Positions 1 to 9,562 of a DNA stretch of 53,732 nucleotides are shown here, piece after piece (the stretch's first letter is position 1; each line of letters begins with the position of its first letter). The notes beneath the pieces were generated by a model that saw nothing but the letters and a program-made list of their open reading frames with translations, did no database searches and was not told where the DNA came from. Made by a program: the position numbers and the translations under genes. The DNA is from Planctomycetaceae bacterium (GTDB taxonomy: Bacteria > Planctomycetota > Planctomycetia > Pirellulales > Pirellulaceae), in NCBI GenBank assembly GCA_002724245.1, contig PBOG01000183.1:1-53732 (forward strand), given 5' to 3'.

Positions 1-70
1 CAGCGCCACCTTTACCAGCGCCACCTTTACCAGCGCCACCTTTACCAGCGCCACCTTTACCAGCGCCACC
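1..70 (-). repeat. 15-bp tandem repeat coding for a Gly-Ala-Gly-Lys-Gly tail
   Basis: The 15-bp unit cagcgccacctttac is repeated without change four times from position 1, followed by a 10-bp partial copy. Read on the minus strand it encodes GAGKG pentapeptides at the C-terminus of the adaptor protein. The array continues past the window edge, so its length is unknown. Identity between units at the DNA level, including third codon positions, suggests recent slippage. Confidence 0.9.
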
Positions 71-1579
71 ACCCCCACGCGCTTTCTTATTTTTCGAAAT
101 ACTCGGAGAACCCGACGTATCACCAAATTTCTCGGTCTCGTCCTCCTCCTCAACGGTGATCTCCGTATCCACTTCCACCAGTCCGACCGCGCGTGGATTA
201 CGAATCACTACGTCACCTTCCTTGACACCGTCTTTCACCTGGACAAAGGTTTCATCACTCAACCCGACTTCGACAGTGCGTTTCTCGCTACTGCCGTCAG
301 CTGCCTGGATGTAACAGTGATATTTTCCCTTCTCCTCAACAACGGAAGAGAGCGGCACCTTGATCACATCCTGCAAACTATCAACCCGGATTTCGACTTC
401 CGCGGTCATTCCAGGCTTGAGATCTCCTGGAGCCCCATCAATTTTCACGATGGTCGCGTATTCCTTGATATTCCCTTGAAACCAGGAGGTCGACTCTGGC
501 TGGTTACTGATCCGCTGTACCTGTCCCTGCAGCTGATTGCCTTGGATCAGAATCGAAGCGCGCATGCCCACCCGCAAATCTTCCACTTTGGTTTCATGCA
601 CCTTGACCTTAACCTGCATGTTGTCCAGGTCAGGTAGCCAGAGGATGTCCTGCAGCTGTCGAACGGTAGAGCCCTCTTCAATCACCGTGCCTTGCGAACC
701 AAATCGACCCTGCTTGTTCGCATAAACGACCATCCCAGCGGTCGGCGCCATAATGAGGCAGTTTTCCAGCTGGTCCTCGAGCCTTTTCAACTTGCTCATC
801 TCGAGTTCATAGGCTGCCAATTCAGACTTGAGTCCTGTTTCGGCGATCGCAACCTGACTCTCCAAGTCAGTTAACGTCTTCTGCTTGGTGTACATCTCCA
901 TCACTTCTTTGGCAGTTTTAGCCGAGGTCAGCTCCAAATCGGATCGTCTGACCGCGAACTGCGAACTCTCAAGCTCCAATTGACTGATGTAACCACGCTG
1001 AAACATCCGTTCGGAATACTCCAGCGAGTTCTGGGAACTACGCAAATTCTCTTCGGCAATGACGATGTTCGATTCCTGATCCTTGAGATCCTTCTCGAAA
1101 ATCTTCAGATACTCTTCGACGTTGATCTGAGCCACTTTGACCTTCGCCTCAGCACTGATCTTGGCGGACTCCGCTTTCCCCATCGCGATTTTCTGTGCAT
1201 TGATATTGTCTGTGATCGAAGAATCATCCAGCTTCACCAGCTGGTCTCCTTCTTCGACAATCGCCCCGTCTTCGACGATTTCGAGAATGGAGGCGCCCCC
1301 CTCCACGCGACATTTAATCGTAACGTTGTTACCGCTCTCCACGTTGCCATCTTCGGTCACGGTGACGGTCAACGGCCCCTTAATAGCGTTGAAGACTTGA
1401 TAGGCCTCACCTGTGGGGGCACCACCACCTGCGGAACCACCTCCCGCAGACTGACCACAACCAGAAGCTCCGACCAGCAGGCTCCCAATGGCACACCAAA
1501 GAGCGACGGCGCTGAATCGGTTCACGAAGCTGACTTGACTGTTCTGACAGACACGACTTGGCTGTTTAACTTTGCTCAT
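1..1579 (-). CDS. HlyD/MacA-family efflux periplasmic adaptor lipoprotein (partial, 3' end outside window)
   Basis: About 526 residues are visible; the C-terminus lies beyond position 1. The ATG at 1577-1579 has a GAGGTG-type ribosome site just upstream. The N-terminus has a hydrophobic stretch ending in a lipobox (GASGC, Cys about 41), so a lipid-anchored exported protein is expected. Then come a barrel-sandwich half near residues 60-115 (the GDQLVKLDDS turn is typical of biotinyl-lipoyl-like domains), a long Lys/Glu/Gln-rich coiled-coil hairpin, the second sandwich half (MAPTAGMVVYANKQG) and beta-barrel segments. This is the order of membrane-fusion proteins that join an inner-membrane ABC or RND pump to an outer-membrane channel. 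The end is acidic, then turns into a Gly/Ala/Lys repeat that leaves the window. The partner pump genes would lie to the left and are not seen. The family is clear; the substrate cannot be inferred. Confidence 0.85.
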   Translation of the reverse strand, partial: MSKVKQPSRVCQNSQVSFVNRFSAVALWCAIGSLLVGASGCGQSAGGGSAGGGAPTGEAYQVFNAIKGPLTVTVTEDGNVESGNNVTIKCRVEGGASILEIVEDGAIVEEGDQLVKLDDSSITDNINAQKIAMGKAESAKISAEAKVKVAQINVEEYLKIFEKDLKDQESNIVIAEENLRSSQNSLEYSERMFQRGYISQLELESSQFAVRRSDLELTSAKTAKEVMEMYTKQKTLTDLESQVAIAETGLKSELAAYELEMSKLKRLEDQLENCLIMAPTAGMVVYANKQGRFGSQGTVIEEGSTVRQLQDILWLPDLDNMQVKVKVHETKVEDLRVGMRASILIQGNQLQGQVQRISNQPESTSWFQGNIKEYATIVKIDGAPGDLKPGMTAEVEIRVDSLQDVIKVPLSSVVEEKGKYHCYIQAADGSSEKRTVEVGLSDETFVQVKDGVKEGDVVIRNPRAVGLVEVDTEITVEEEDETEKFGDTSGSPSISKNKKARGGGGAGKGGAGKGGAGKGGAGKGGA

Positions 1580-2156
1580 CGCCGTCACCTCTTCTCCCTA
1601 GCGGTCTATTTACAGGAAACCCGATTGATTTATGTGCACAACCGCGGACAAAAGTCGCCCACGGAAGAGTGTGTTATTCTAACAATATGCGAATCCCAAG
1701 CGAATTGGAAAAACAAGATAATAGGCAGGAAAAATCCGGTCCCGGCACAGATAAATAGTGTGACTAAATAGTGTGGCCGGCCAAGCTAAGACAGCGCCAA
1801 GTGGATACGCAAACTCGCCATCTAGCATCGGCCGGCCACAAAGAGCCGTCTCAACCGTTAGAATGACCAACGGCAATGTGGCTTCCGCTTATCACCTAAC
1901 CCCCCAAAGCACTGTCTATCCCTCACCGTTCTCATTTGAGAACCTTTATGCGTGCGGGATCCCGAAATAGCCAAATACAGTAGTTTCCCCCACACACCCC
2001 TGTGAACGTGTCAACGCAAACCGGCGGACGGGTACACAGGCCGTTTCTACGATTTTTGCGACGCAGTCAGAAATCCTGGCAGCTGCCCGTTGCCCAATTA
2101 CAAGGATCTGTGGACACACAGCACCTTTTCACGATTTAAGGAGTCGGTGAACTGGC
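1580..2156. other. Divergent intergenic region with short direct and inverted repeats
   Basis: This 577-bp stretch separates the adaptor gene (-) from the sigma factor gene (+), and no convincing gene is seen in it. It holds an 11-bp direct repeat (taaatagtgtg at 1752-1762 and 1765-1775, period 13) and an 11-bp inverted repeat (tgtggccggcc at 1772-1782 and its complement at 1830-1840). The arms contain the 8-bp palindrome ggccggcc. These could be protein-binding sites or chance. The sigma gene has an AAGGAG site at about 2139-2144. Short open frames here look like noise. Confidence 0.5.
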
Positions 2157-2795
2157 ATGTCTGATAATGCAAGTGACTCAGCAGTACTGATCAACCGCGC
2201 CACCGCGGGAGACGAACAGGCCTTGGCAGCTCTGTTTACCAAACATCGTGATCGTCTGAGGCGCATGCTCGATTTTCGAATGGATCAACGTCTGAGGAGC
2301 CGAATCGACCCCTCGGATGTGCTCCAGGAGGCGATGCTCGTGGCTGCTCAAAACGTACAACAATATGTGGAGACGCCGGCATTTTCATTTTTTGTCTGGC
2401 TTCGGCAAATCACCATGCAACGCTTAATCGATGTACACCGCCGACATCTGGGAGCCCAAAAACGCTCTGCTCGACAAGAAGTGCGGAGCGTCCGTCAGGC
2501 CTGGGGACAGGGGACCTCCGTATCGCTGGCGCGTTACCTGGTCGGACAACTCTCAACCCCCAGCCAGGCAGTCATTCGTGCTGAATTACTCGACCATGTG
2601 CAAAAGGCACTTGATCGCATGGACGAAATTGACCGGGAGGTGCTGGCATTACGTCACTTCGAAGAGCTTACGAACAACGAAGTCGCCGAAGTACTCGGCT
2701 TGCAGAAATCGGCGGCCAGCAATCGGTACGTCCGTGCGTTGACTCGTCTGCGGACGATCCTGTCTGAAGTTCCCGGTTTTTTTGACGATGAATGA
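2157..2795 (+). CDS. ECF-type sigma-70 family RNA polymerase sigma factor, planctomycete type
   Basis: This 212-residue protein directs RNA polymerase to a dedicated promoter set. Region 2 spans roughly residues 24-97 (SRIDPSDVLQEAM, then a FVWLRQITMQRLIDVHRR helix). Region 4 lies at about 150-208 (IDREVLALRHFEELTNNEVAEVLG followed by a recognition helix with RYVRALTRLR). Region 3 is absent, as in ECF factors. The DPSDVLQE motif and the long linker resemble the planctomycete-specific sigma subfamily. An AAGGAG site lies 12 nt before the ATG. The Ser/Thr kinase gene begins 100 bp downstream on the same strand. In this phylum such sigma factors often sit beside kinases, which suggests signalling through the kinase; that link is inferred from position only. 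Confidence 0.92.
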   Translation: MSDNASDSAVLINRATAGDEQALAALFTKHRDRLRRMLDFRMDQRLRSRIDPSDVLQEAMLVAAQNVQQYVETPAFSFFVWLRQITMQRLIDVHRRHLGAQKRSARQEVRSVRQAWGQGTSVSLARYLVGQLSTPSQAVIRAELLDHVQKALDRMDEIDREVLALRHFEELTNNEVAEVLGLQKSAASNRYVRALTRLRTILSEVPGFFDDE

Positions 2796-2895
2796 GTCGG
2801 GTCCAAGTAACGAGCAGGGCGCTTCGGTCCCGTTGGAATAACAACCGCAAACTTCAACGCAAGAACATCGACTCGATCGCCAAGGAAGTGTGGCA

Positions 2896-5800
2896 ATGGC
2901 AAACATGGATCTGGACCGCGACCCGATCGACATGGCGGCTGAAGAATTCTGCCTGCGACAACGGCGCGGCGAACACCCTTCCATCGATGAGTACTGCCAG
3001 CGTTATCCAGAACACGCGGATCAAATCCGTGAGCTGTTTCCAGCGATCGTGGCCATGGAACAGCTGAAGTCGCGATCGTCTTCCGGCACCGCCAGCCAAC
3101 AGGCGGAAGTGGCAGAGATGCCGAAACAACTGGGCGACTACCGAATTGTGCAAGAGGTTGGTCGTGGTGGAATGGGTGTGGTTTATGAGGCAATTCAGGA
3201 ATCGCTGAGACGCCGCGTAGCGGTCAAAGTTTTCTCAAATCTTACGCTCAGTGAACCCCGGCATCTGCGTCGTTTCGAACGGGAAGCGCGGACCGCAGCA
3301 AATTTGCATCACACTAACATCGTTCCCGTGTTTGGGGTCGGGCAGCAAGAAGATCTACACTACTTCGCGATGCAGTTGATCGACGGCCGTGGCCTAGACG
3401 AAGTCTTACGGGAATTGCGCCGACTTTGTCTCGACCCGGAAAGTCGCGATGGCGATGCACTCGCCCCCTCAACCTCGCAAGCCGATTCTACTTTTTCGGT
3501 AACCGAAGCTGCTTTGCATTTGATGAACGGGGGGCTCACCTCCGTCCTCCCCACAGAACACGACAGCGACGCAACAAGAACTGCAATCCAGGCGCGGAAC
3601 GAGGATTTGACCAGCCCAGGGATTACTTCCACAGCGATTCTTGCCCCCAAACACACGCAGACGACTGCCAGCATCACAACCAGCAGGAAGAACGCCTCCG
3701 TCAACAGCGACGGTGCGCAAGCATTCAGCGGTAGTCCGGTCTACTGGCAAAGTATCGCGAAAATCGGCCTGCAAATTGCCGACGCTCTGGATTACGCCCA
3801 CGAACAGGGCGTTCTGCATCGCGACATCAAGCCAGCCAATCTTCTGCTCGATGCCCAGGGTACTGTCTGGATCACCGATTTCGGGCTAGCCAAAGCCATT
3901 GACCAGGATGACCTCAGTCTGAGTGGCGATGTCGTAGGCACCTTACGTTACATGTCTCCGGAACAATTCAACGGCAAACACGACAAGAAGAGTGATGTCT
4001 ACAGCCTCGGACTCACGCTCTACGAGTTATTGCTCCTGCGCCCTGCATTCGATGACCCGGATCGCCATCGATTGATTCAACAGATTGCCCAGGGAAACCC
4101 GCCGAAACTTCGACGCCTTAATCCACAGATTCCACGTGACTTGGAAACTATCGTGCTCACGGCAACCGCTGTGGATCCTCAACATCGCTACGCTTCAGCG
4201 GGCGCGATGGCGCGCGATCTCAACCGTTTCCTCGAAGATCGTCCGATCCTGGCAAGACGGTCAGGCCCGGTGGAGCGACTCTGGCGATGGGGACGTCGTA
4301 ACCCAGCCATTGCCTCGCTGAGTACGTCATTGTTAGTGGTATTACTCAGCTCACTGGCCTGGATCAATATCGAGTGGCAGCAAGCCGAGATGGAAAAAGA
4401 GCGAGCGACTGCCGCCAACCGCCGCGCCGAAAGCAACCTGCGTTTGGCATTGGAATCAATGGACCGGATGCTGCAAAAGTTCACACCACAATGGCTTGAA
4501 CAGCCACCTGCGCCCCAAGTGGAAGGAGAAGAGCCCGAAGTCCCATTTCAAATGACGGTCTCAGAAAACAACGCGGAGTTCCTGCAGCAAATTCTGAAAT
4601 TCTACGATCAGTTCGCTGAAGAAAATGCAGAAAACCCCGACTTGCGATTTGCCACAGCGAAAGCAAGTAGCCGAATTGGGCAAATCCGCCGCCGCCTCGG
4701 ACAACCTGAACAAGCCGAAGACGCATATCACCGCGCATTAGAGTTATTTGCTGACATGCCGGATGACTTTGACGACCGGGAAACACTGGCCATCGAGACG
4801 GCAATTGCGCAGCGCGAACTGGGACTGACTCTCCAATTAGATCTGCAGCGCCGAAGCCAAACCGAGAACATGCTTACCCTGGCCCTCCGCACGCTTGACG
4901 CCTCGAACCCCAACAAACTTAGCGACAAAGCAAGCCTGGAAGTCGCACGTACTCTCCACGAATTAGGCACACTTTTTCTCAGTAGTGGAAAACGCGAGGA
5001 AGCGCATAGCACACATGAACGCGAACTAGAAATTCTTACTCGCTTGAGAAAGCTGGACCCCGGTAATCCCGAGTCGCGTTTTCTCCAGGCTCGCTGCAAC
5101 CGCAACCTCTCGCTGCTCGCTTTTCCGACACGTCGCGCGGAATCTCGCGCCCATCCTGATCAGGCCATCAAACGCGCGCAACAGAACATCTCCGAAGCGA
5201 TTGAACTGCTAGAGCAACTCCGCCGCGATTTCCCGGATTTCCCGGATTATCAATGTGAGCTGAGCGAAACGCTGGTTGCCTCTGCTCGTATCTCATTGGC
5301 AATAACGTCACGCAATCCCCCACCCTCGGACGCTGATCGACAGGCGGCAATCCACTTACACACTGCCATTTATCTGGCCGAACAATTAGTTCGCGTCCAC
5401 CCTACGATCCCACGCTACCGGTTGGCGCTGCTCGCCGGCCACTACCGAATGGCAGCCCGCTTGCGAGATCTGAAACAATCCCAGGGGGCCTTGCGCCATC
5501 ACCGCAAAACAGTAGACCTGTGCGTCGAACTTGTCGAACAATTCCCCGAAATCGCCATCTACCAACGTTACCTGAACCATCTTTATCGACAGCTAATCCG
5601 AGCCGTCGAAACGCATCAAGGGAAGGATGAAACCTGGCGTCAAGCTGTTACGGCCGCGGCGCAGCAAATGTCCACCTACTTGCAAGCTACTGCGTCGGAA
5701 AGCTCCGCCACCGAACTTGCGCGTCGATACCATCGGCTCGGTGAACTTTACTACGACCTTGAAAATTTCGCAGATGCACGGCCAGCCTTCGAGTCAGCGG

Positions 5801-6147
5801 TGCGCTACTGGCAAGAATTAGACCCCGACCTGCCCGTTATCTTCGCCCTATCACGCGCCAAGCATGCGTTGGGAAATAGCCTGCGCCAGCTCGATGAACT
5901 TGACCTCTCACAGCGAGAGTTGGAAGAAGCGATCCTCCTGCAAAGAACGCTGGGAGTCCCGCGCACGTCGTCACCTGGTTCTCCGGGAACTTTCTGGCGA
6001 CAAGAGCTACGCCGGAAGTACCTCAGTCTCGCCAACACACTGGAACTGATGGGGAGCCGGCAAGAGGCCAACAACATGCAGACGGAGGCAAATAAATTGA
6101 TGGTGCCTGCGGCACGCATCGAAACCCCGCCCGAGCCAGCTATGTGA
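2896..6147 (+). CDS. Membrane Ser/Thr protein kinase with C-terminal tetratricopeptide-like region
   Basis: A Hanks-type kinase of about 1083 residues. ATG 2896 is preferred because AAGGAAG (2882-2888) lies 7 nt upstream; an in-frame GTG at 2890 is too close to it. Residues 1-78 form a short helical domain common before planctomycete kinases. The kinase domain (about 82-448) shows the glycine loop GRGGMG (89-94), Lys111, HRD (308-310), DFG (328-330) and GTLRYMSPEQ, so it should be active. An insert of about 100 Ser/Thr-rich residues (about 179-280) separates the two lobes' helices, before the helix leading to HRD. One membrane helix (about 473-490) is followed by a 590-residue helical region with tetratricopeptide-like spacing, expected to lie outside the cytoplasm. 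Function: phosphorylation of unknown targets, probably tied to the sigma factor upstream. Confidence 0.93.
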   Translation: MANMDLDRDPIDMAAEEFCLRQRRGEHPSIDEYCQRYPEHADQIRELFPAIVAMEQLKSRSSSGTASQQAEVAEMPKQLGDYRIVQEVGRGGMGVVYEAIQESLRRRVAVKVFSNLTLSEPRHLRRFEREARTAANLHHTNIVPVFGVGQQEDLHYFAMQLIDGRGLDEVLRELRRLCLDPESRDGDALAPSTSQADSTFSVTEAALHLMNGGLTSVLPTEHDSDATRTAIQARNEDLTSPGITSTAILAPKHTQTTASITTSRKNASVNSDGAQAFSGSPVYWQSIAKIGLQIADALDYAHEQGVLHRDIKPANLLLDAQGTVWITDFGLAKAIDQDDLSLSGDVVGTLRYMSPEQFNGKHDKKSDVYSLGLTLYELLLLRPAFDDPDRHRLIQQIAQGNPPKLRRLNPQIPRDLETIVLTATAVDPQHRYASAGAMARDLNRFLEDRPILARRSGPVERLWRWGRRNPAIASLSTSLLVVLLSSLAWINIEWQQAEMEKERATAANRRAESNLRLALESMDRMLQKFTPQWLEQPPAPQVEGEEPEVPFQMTVSENNAEFLQQILKFYDQFAEENAENPDLRFATAKASSRIGQIRRRLGQPEQAEDAYHRALELFADMPDDFDDRETLAIETAIAQRELGLTLQLDLQRRSQTENMLTLALRTLDASNPNKLSDKASLEVARTLHELGTLFLSSGKREEAHSTHERELEILTRLRKLDPGNPESRFLQARCNRNLSLLAFPTRRAESRAHPDQAIKRAQQNISEAIELLEQLRRDFPDFPDYQCELSETLVASARISLAITSRNPPPSDADRQAAIHLHTAIYLAEQLVRVHPTIPRYRLALLAGHYRMAARLRDLKQSQGALRHHRKTVDLCVELVEQFPEIAIYQRYLNHLYRQLIRAVETHQGKDETWRQAVTAAAQQMSTYLQATASESSATELARRYHRLGELYYDLENFADARPAFESAVRYWQELDPDLPVIFALSRAKHALGNSLRQLDELDLSQRELEEAILLQRTLGVPRTSSPGSPGTFWRQELRRKYLSLANTLELMGSRQEANNMQTEANKLMVPAARIETPPEPAM

Positions 6148-6381
6148 TTCAGCGCGACCTGAAAACAGCCTCCAGATGCTGACGCGGCAGATCTCCGTGC
6201 CGACCTGAATGGGTTCCAGGAAATCAAGCAAGCACCTCCTGCAAAGGTCGTGGGAAGCTGCTAACATCTTCCTTCCCGCCCGCGCAGCCGTGCTCTTACC
6301 GGAACGCTGTGTCACGGAATTCGCGTCGCTCTCTGAACCCCTCCCGCTTTTCACACGTTCTTCTCTTGCGCACTGACTGCG

Positions 6382-7710
6382 ATGCTACGTTCCACTGCTG
6401 CTCCACCTCCCCCCAAGTCGCCTGGAGCATCCGTTTCCCGCTTCGCCAACCTGCCATTCTTCTATGGCTGGGTCATCCTCGCGATTGCGGTTGTGGCTAC
6501 CGTTGCCACCACACCCGGGCAAACACATGGGGTCACCATCTTCAACCCTTTTTTTACCGAACACCTCAAGCTGACCAAAACACAGCTGTCCGGCGCATAC
6601 ATGGTGGCAACACTCCTGGCTGGTTTCACAATGCCCTGGCTGGGAAGCTGGATGGACAAGAGAGGCATCAGAGTAATGATGACTCTGGTGGTCTGCGGAT
6701 TAAGCGGGACCTGCCTGCTGGCATCCTATGTCGCTGACTTTGCATCACTTCTAGTTGTCTTTTTTCTGTTCCGAATGCTAGGGCAGGGGGCGCTGTCGCT
6801 GTTGGCTACCAACGCCGTTGGCATGTGGTTTGATACCCGGCTGGGGACCGCAAACGGTATTCTCAGTGTTCTCTCCACGTTGATCACCAGTCAGGTATTG
6901 CTGGGCATGAACCAGCTTGTTCGCGATGCCGGCTGGCAGATGACCTATCGAATCATCGCAATTTGCATCGCAGCGTCACTACTACCACTACTGGCTTTTC
7001 TGTTTCGGAACCGGCCTGAAGATATCGGCAGCTACCCTGATGGAGTTGCCGGTCCGCTCAATTCGACAGTCGACTATGAACAACAGGAACACCAAGTACA
7101 GCAATCGTTCGATTTTGGCAGAGTGCTGCGCACCCGTTGCTACTGGATCCTGATCGCAACGCACGTCGCCTGGTCATTGATTGGTACGGCGCTCATTTTC
7201 CACATCCACGGACTTTTTGAGTCTCGTGGCCTCGCTGCAACCGCTGCCAACCAAACGCTAACTCAGCTGTTCATCGCAGCCGCAGCCATCCAGTTGGTCA
7301 GCGGCATCCTGGCGGACCGGATTCCACTCCACCTTCTCTTAGCTGCAAGTAGTGGCGGCATGCTTGTCGCTACAGGGATGTTGCTCGGTGCAAATCCATC
7401 TCTGCTCGGTGCCGGCTATCTTGTCTTTGGCATGTCACAAGCCATTACCGGCGTTGTCAGCGGTACCATTTTCATCCGCTACTTCGGCCGCAACCACATT
7501 GGAAAAATTCGCGGCAGCGTGTTTAGCGCCATGGTCGCGGGCAGCGCACTAGGCCCTTTCATCATGGGCTATCTCTACGAGCAACTCGGCAGCTTCAATC
7601 CATCTTTGTGGTTGTTTGCGGGCAGCTTCCTGGTCGTCACAATCTTGACGATGCTGGCGACACCGCCAAAGCCGGACCAGGCGATTGCCTCACCTGAGAA
7701 CCACCCGTGA
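6382..7710 (+). CDS. Major facilitator superfamily transporter (monocarboxylate/oxalate-formate type)
   Basis: This 442-residue integral membrane protein has about 12 hydrophobic segments, the family's usual size. The first helix starts after a Pro-rich cytoplasmic tail (FYGWVILAIAVVATVATTPG). The loop between helices 2 and 3 reads GSWMDKRGIR, a match to the MFS motif G-x-x-x-D-R-x-G-R. The arrangement FYGWV...TPGQTHGVTIF and GWQMTYR resembles the oxalate/formate antiporter and monocarboxylate porter group. Substrate is unknown. It stands alone: the kinase gene ends 234 bp upstream and the gene to the right is convergent, 44 bp away. Confidence 0.88.
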   Translation: MLRSTAAPPPPKSPGASVSRFANLPFFYGWVILAIAVVATVATTPGQTHGVTIFNPFFTEHLKLTKTQLSGAYMVATLLAGFTMPWLGSWMDKRGIRVMMTLVVCGLSGTCLLASYVADFASLLVVFFLFRMLGQGALSLLATNAVGMWFDTRLGTANGILSVLSTLITSQVLLGMNQLVRDAGWQMTYRIIAICIAASLLPLLAFLFRNRPEDIGSYPDGVAGPLNSTVDYEQQEHQVQQSFDFGRVLRTRCYWILIATHVAWSLIGTALIFHIHGLFESRGLAATAANQTLTQLFIAAAAIQLVSGILADRIPLHLLLAASSGGMLVATGMLLGANPSLLGAGYLVFGMSQAITGVVSGTIFIRYFGRNHIGKIRGSVFSAMVAGSALGPFIMGYLYEQLGSFNPSLWLFAGSFLVVTILTMLATPPKPDQAIASPENHP

Positions 7711-7754
7711 ATTTCGCGAGGACGCAAAGGCGTTCTTTACCCAAGCGAAGAAAA

Positions 7755-9455
7755 TCACGCGATGATCTCTCGCTTGTTGGAAACATAATCCCAAACTACA
7801 AATCGATCCAAATCACTGCCACCCGTGAAAATCACCCGCCCCTTGGTCGTTTCGGCAAGCCGGTAGGCAAAGTGAATATCCTCCTGCGACTGCGACCAAC
7901 TCGGGACCAGAAAGAGATTGATTGTGATCCCTTCCCGCTGACAGAGCTTACCTTCACGCAACGTCGCGGCTTCGGTAAGCGGATCCGGGGGATACAGCAA
8001 GTAAAGCCAGGAACCTTCAAAGTGCGCCGTTGGTAGACCATCCGTAATCAAAATCACCTGCCGATTCGGTGTATCCTGAGCGGCCAACATCAAGCGTGCG
8101 GTCTGTAGTCCATGTTGGATATTGGTGAAGTGCGGCGGAACCTGTGTTTCGCTGATGTCATCACGGCTCATGTCCGCCTTGAGCCGTACAATGGGATCAT
8201 GAATCGTGGGAATCTTAGGGAGCATTTCAATCACTTCTCCCCGCTGCCGCGGCCTGGCAAATGTGTACATCTCCACGAATTGCAGGACATCGCCAGGGTA
8301 TTCATGGCGAATCAAACCCTCCAACGCCAGTGCCATACGTTTTACGTTAATGTACTGACCCTCGTAACGCATCGAACCGCTCATATCCATCAGTACCACC
8401 GTCGCACATTTGGGTGAATTGCGTGTCCGGTGGATCTCAATATCTTCTGGCCGCCAACGTACAGGCTGTGCGCCTCCACTTCGTAACAGTGCATTAATCA
8501 TGGATTGCGGGATGTCCATCTGACTCACCGAATCGCCAAACTCATACGGCTTAGTCTGTTGCAGCTCTACTGCACCCTCACCAATGACTGCGCCCGAGTG
8601 CCGCCCCGTACGAGACTCCTGCAGATTACTGAAAATCCTTTCGAGCAACTTGCCTTGAAACAGTCGGTACGCCTGCGGAGTCAATTCATACCCGCCGCCT
8701 GTGTTCATTAGTCCTTGACGTTCGGCCATCTCACGAGCGTAATCCTCCACATACTGCCGCAATCCTTCGAGTTGTGCGATGTCACCCGGCTCAGCAAATT
8801 CACGTAATGCATCCAGATCCACCACACCAATCTGTGCCGTCTCCCGGGCCTCCTCAAGCTGTTTCAGTAACTCGTCGATTTTCTCCAGCTCCTCCTTGAT
8901 CTCCAGCGCCCGCTCCACCGTCAACGCTTCCTTCCCGGTAAAGTCGTAGCGTGCGGCGAGCTCCTCAACCTGGTAACGGTTCCCCAACACACCCATCAGC
9001 TGCATTAAAGAACGAGCAAAATCGGAACGCTGATCCTCGACCGCATACCAAAGTCTCTCCAGGTCGTATAATTGTTCTTCAAGAAATGCCTGTTCGTATC
9101 GCCGGCGAGCCTTACGTGGCGGAGTGATCGCAAACCCCATCTGCTGATATGCACGAGCACTCTTTTCGACAACCGTGTCGGTTTCATAACGCGCGAGAAT
9201 TTTCCTCTTGCGTTCCAACAAAAGGGCCCGCAGCGCGTCAATACTCGGCCCTAATCCTCCAATCTGGCTGGGATCCAACTTCACCGCGCGCGCCAATTCC
9301 TCGTCTGTCAATCGACGCAAGTCACCAAACATCAAAGCATGCTCGAAAGCAGATGACGCCAGATCGACGGGAGGGGTAGTCGGACTCGGAAAATTCCGGG
9401 GATCGTATTTCTGGTACGTGTGAATGATTCCGCCAAAGCGGTTGTGGTTTGTCAT
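7755..9455 (-). CDS. VWA domain protein, ChlD/CoxE-like
   Basis: A 566-residue protein, apparently cytoplasmic since no signal or membrane segment is seen. The first 330 residues are charged and helical (a coiled-coil-like stretch around EIKEELEKIDELLKQLEEA). The C-terminal VWA domain has a complete metal-ion-dependent adhesion motif (VLMDMSGSMRYEG) and a later TDGLPTAH strand. Such proteins commonly work with MoxR or ChlI-type AAA+ ATPases as metal-dependent adaptors in assembly or chelatase-like reactions. No AAA+ gene is next to it here; the nearest MoxR gene is at 24985. It is divergent from the sugar isomerase gene, with about 107 bp between the two starts. Confidence 0.85.
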   Translation of the reverse strand: MTNHNRFGGIIHTYQKYDPRNFPSPTTPPVDLASSAFEHALMFGDLRRLTDEELARAVKLDPSQIGGLGPSIDALRALLLERKRKILARYETDTVVEKSARAYQQMGFAITPPRKARRRYEQAFLEEQLYDLERLWYAVEDQRSDFARSLMQLMGVLGNRYQVEELAARYDFTGKEALTVERALEIKEELEKIDELLKQLEEARETAQIGVVDLDALREFAEPGDIAQLEGLRQYVEDYAREMAERQGLMNTGGGYELTPQAYRLFQGKLLERIFSNLQESRTGRHSGAVIGEGAVELQQTKPYEFGDSVSQMDIPQSMINALLRSGGAQPVRWRPEDIEIHRTRNSPKCATVVLMDMSGSMRYEGQYINVKRMALALEGLIRHEYPGDVLQFVEMYTFARPRQRGEVIEMLPKIPTIHDPIVRLKADMSRDDISETQVPPHFTNIQHGLQTARLMLAAQDTPNRQVILITDGLPTAHFEGSWLYLLYPPDPLTEAATLREGKLCQREGITINLFLVPSWSQSQEDIHFAYRLAETTKGRVIFTGGSDLDRFVVWDYVSNKREIIA

Positions 9456-9562
9456 AGCAGGTATTATGGGCGATACTCTTGTGTCCGTGAAGTTCCGAGC
9501 ATGTGCTACCCTCTCACGGTTACCCGCCCCAACGACTTGTTTATTTCAATGGAATCTCCGCG

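Noticed and set aside
1-70. Possible CRISPR or satellite array at the window start
   Set aside because: The unit is 15 bp without spacers and lies in frame in a coding region as GAGKG.
980-1771. 263-residue open frame on the plus strand
   Set aside because: It is antisense to the adaptor gene, which has clear domains, lipobox and ribosome site; the plus-strand frame shows no family motif.
1679-1970. Two overlapping 65-residue open frames in the divergent gap
   Set aside because: No ribosome site, no hydrophobic or conserved pattern; the frames overlap the repeat cluster on opposite strands.
5805-6227. 140-residue minus-strand frame at the end of the kinase gene
   Set aside because: Antisense to the tetratricopeptide region; Arg/Ser-rich composition is typical of a shadow frame.
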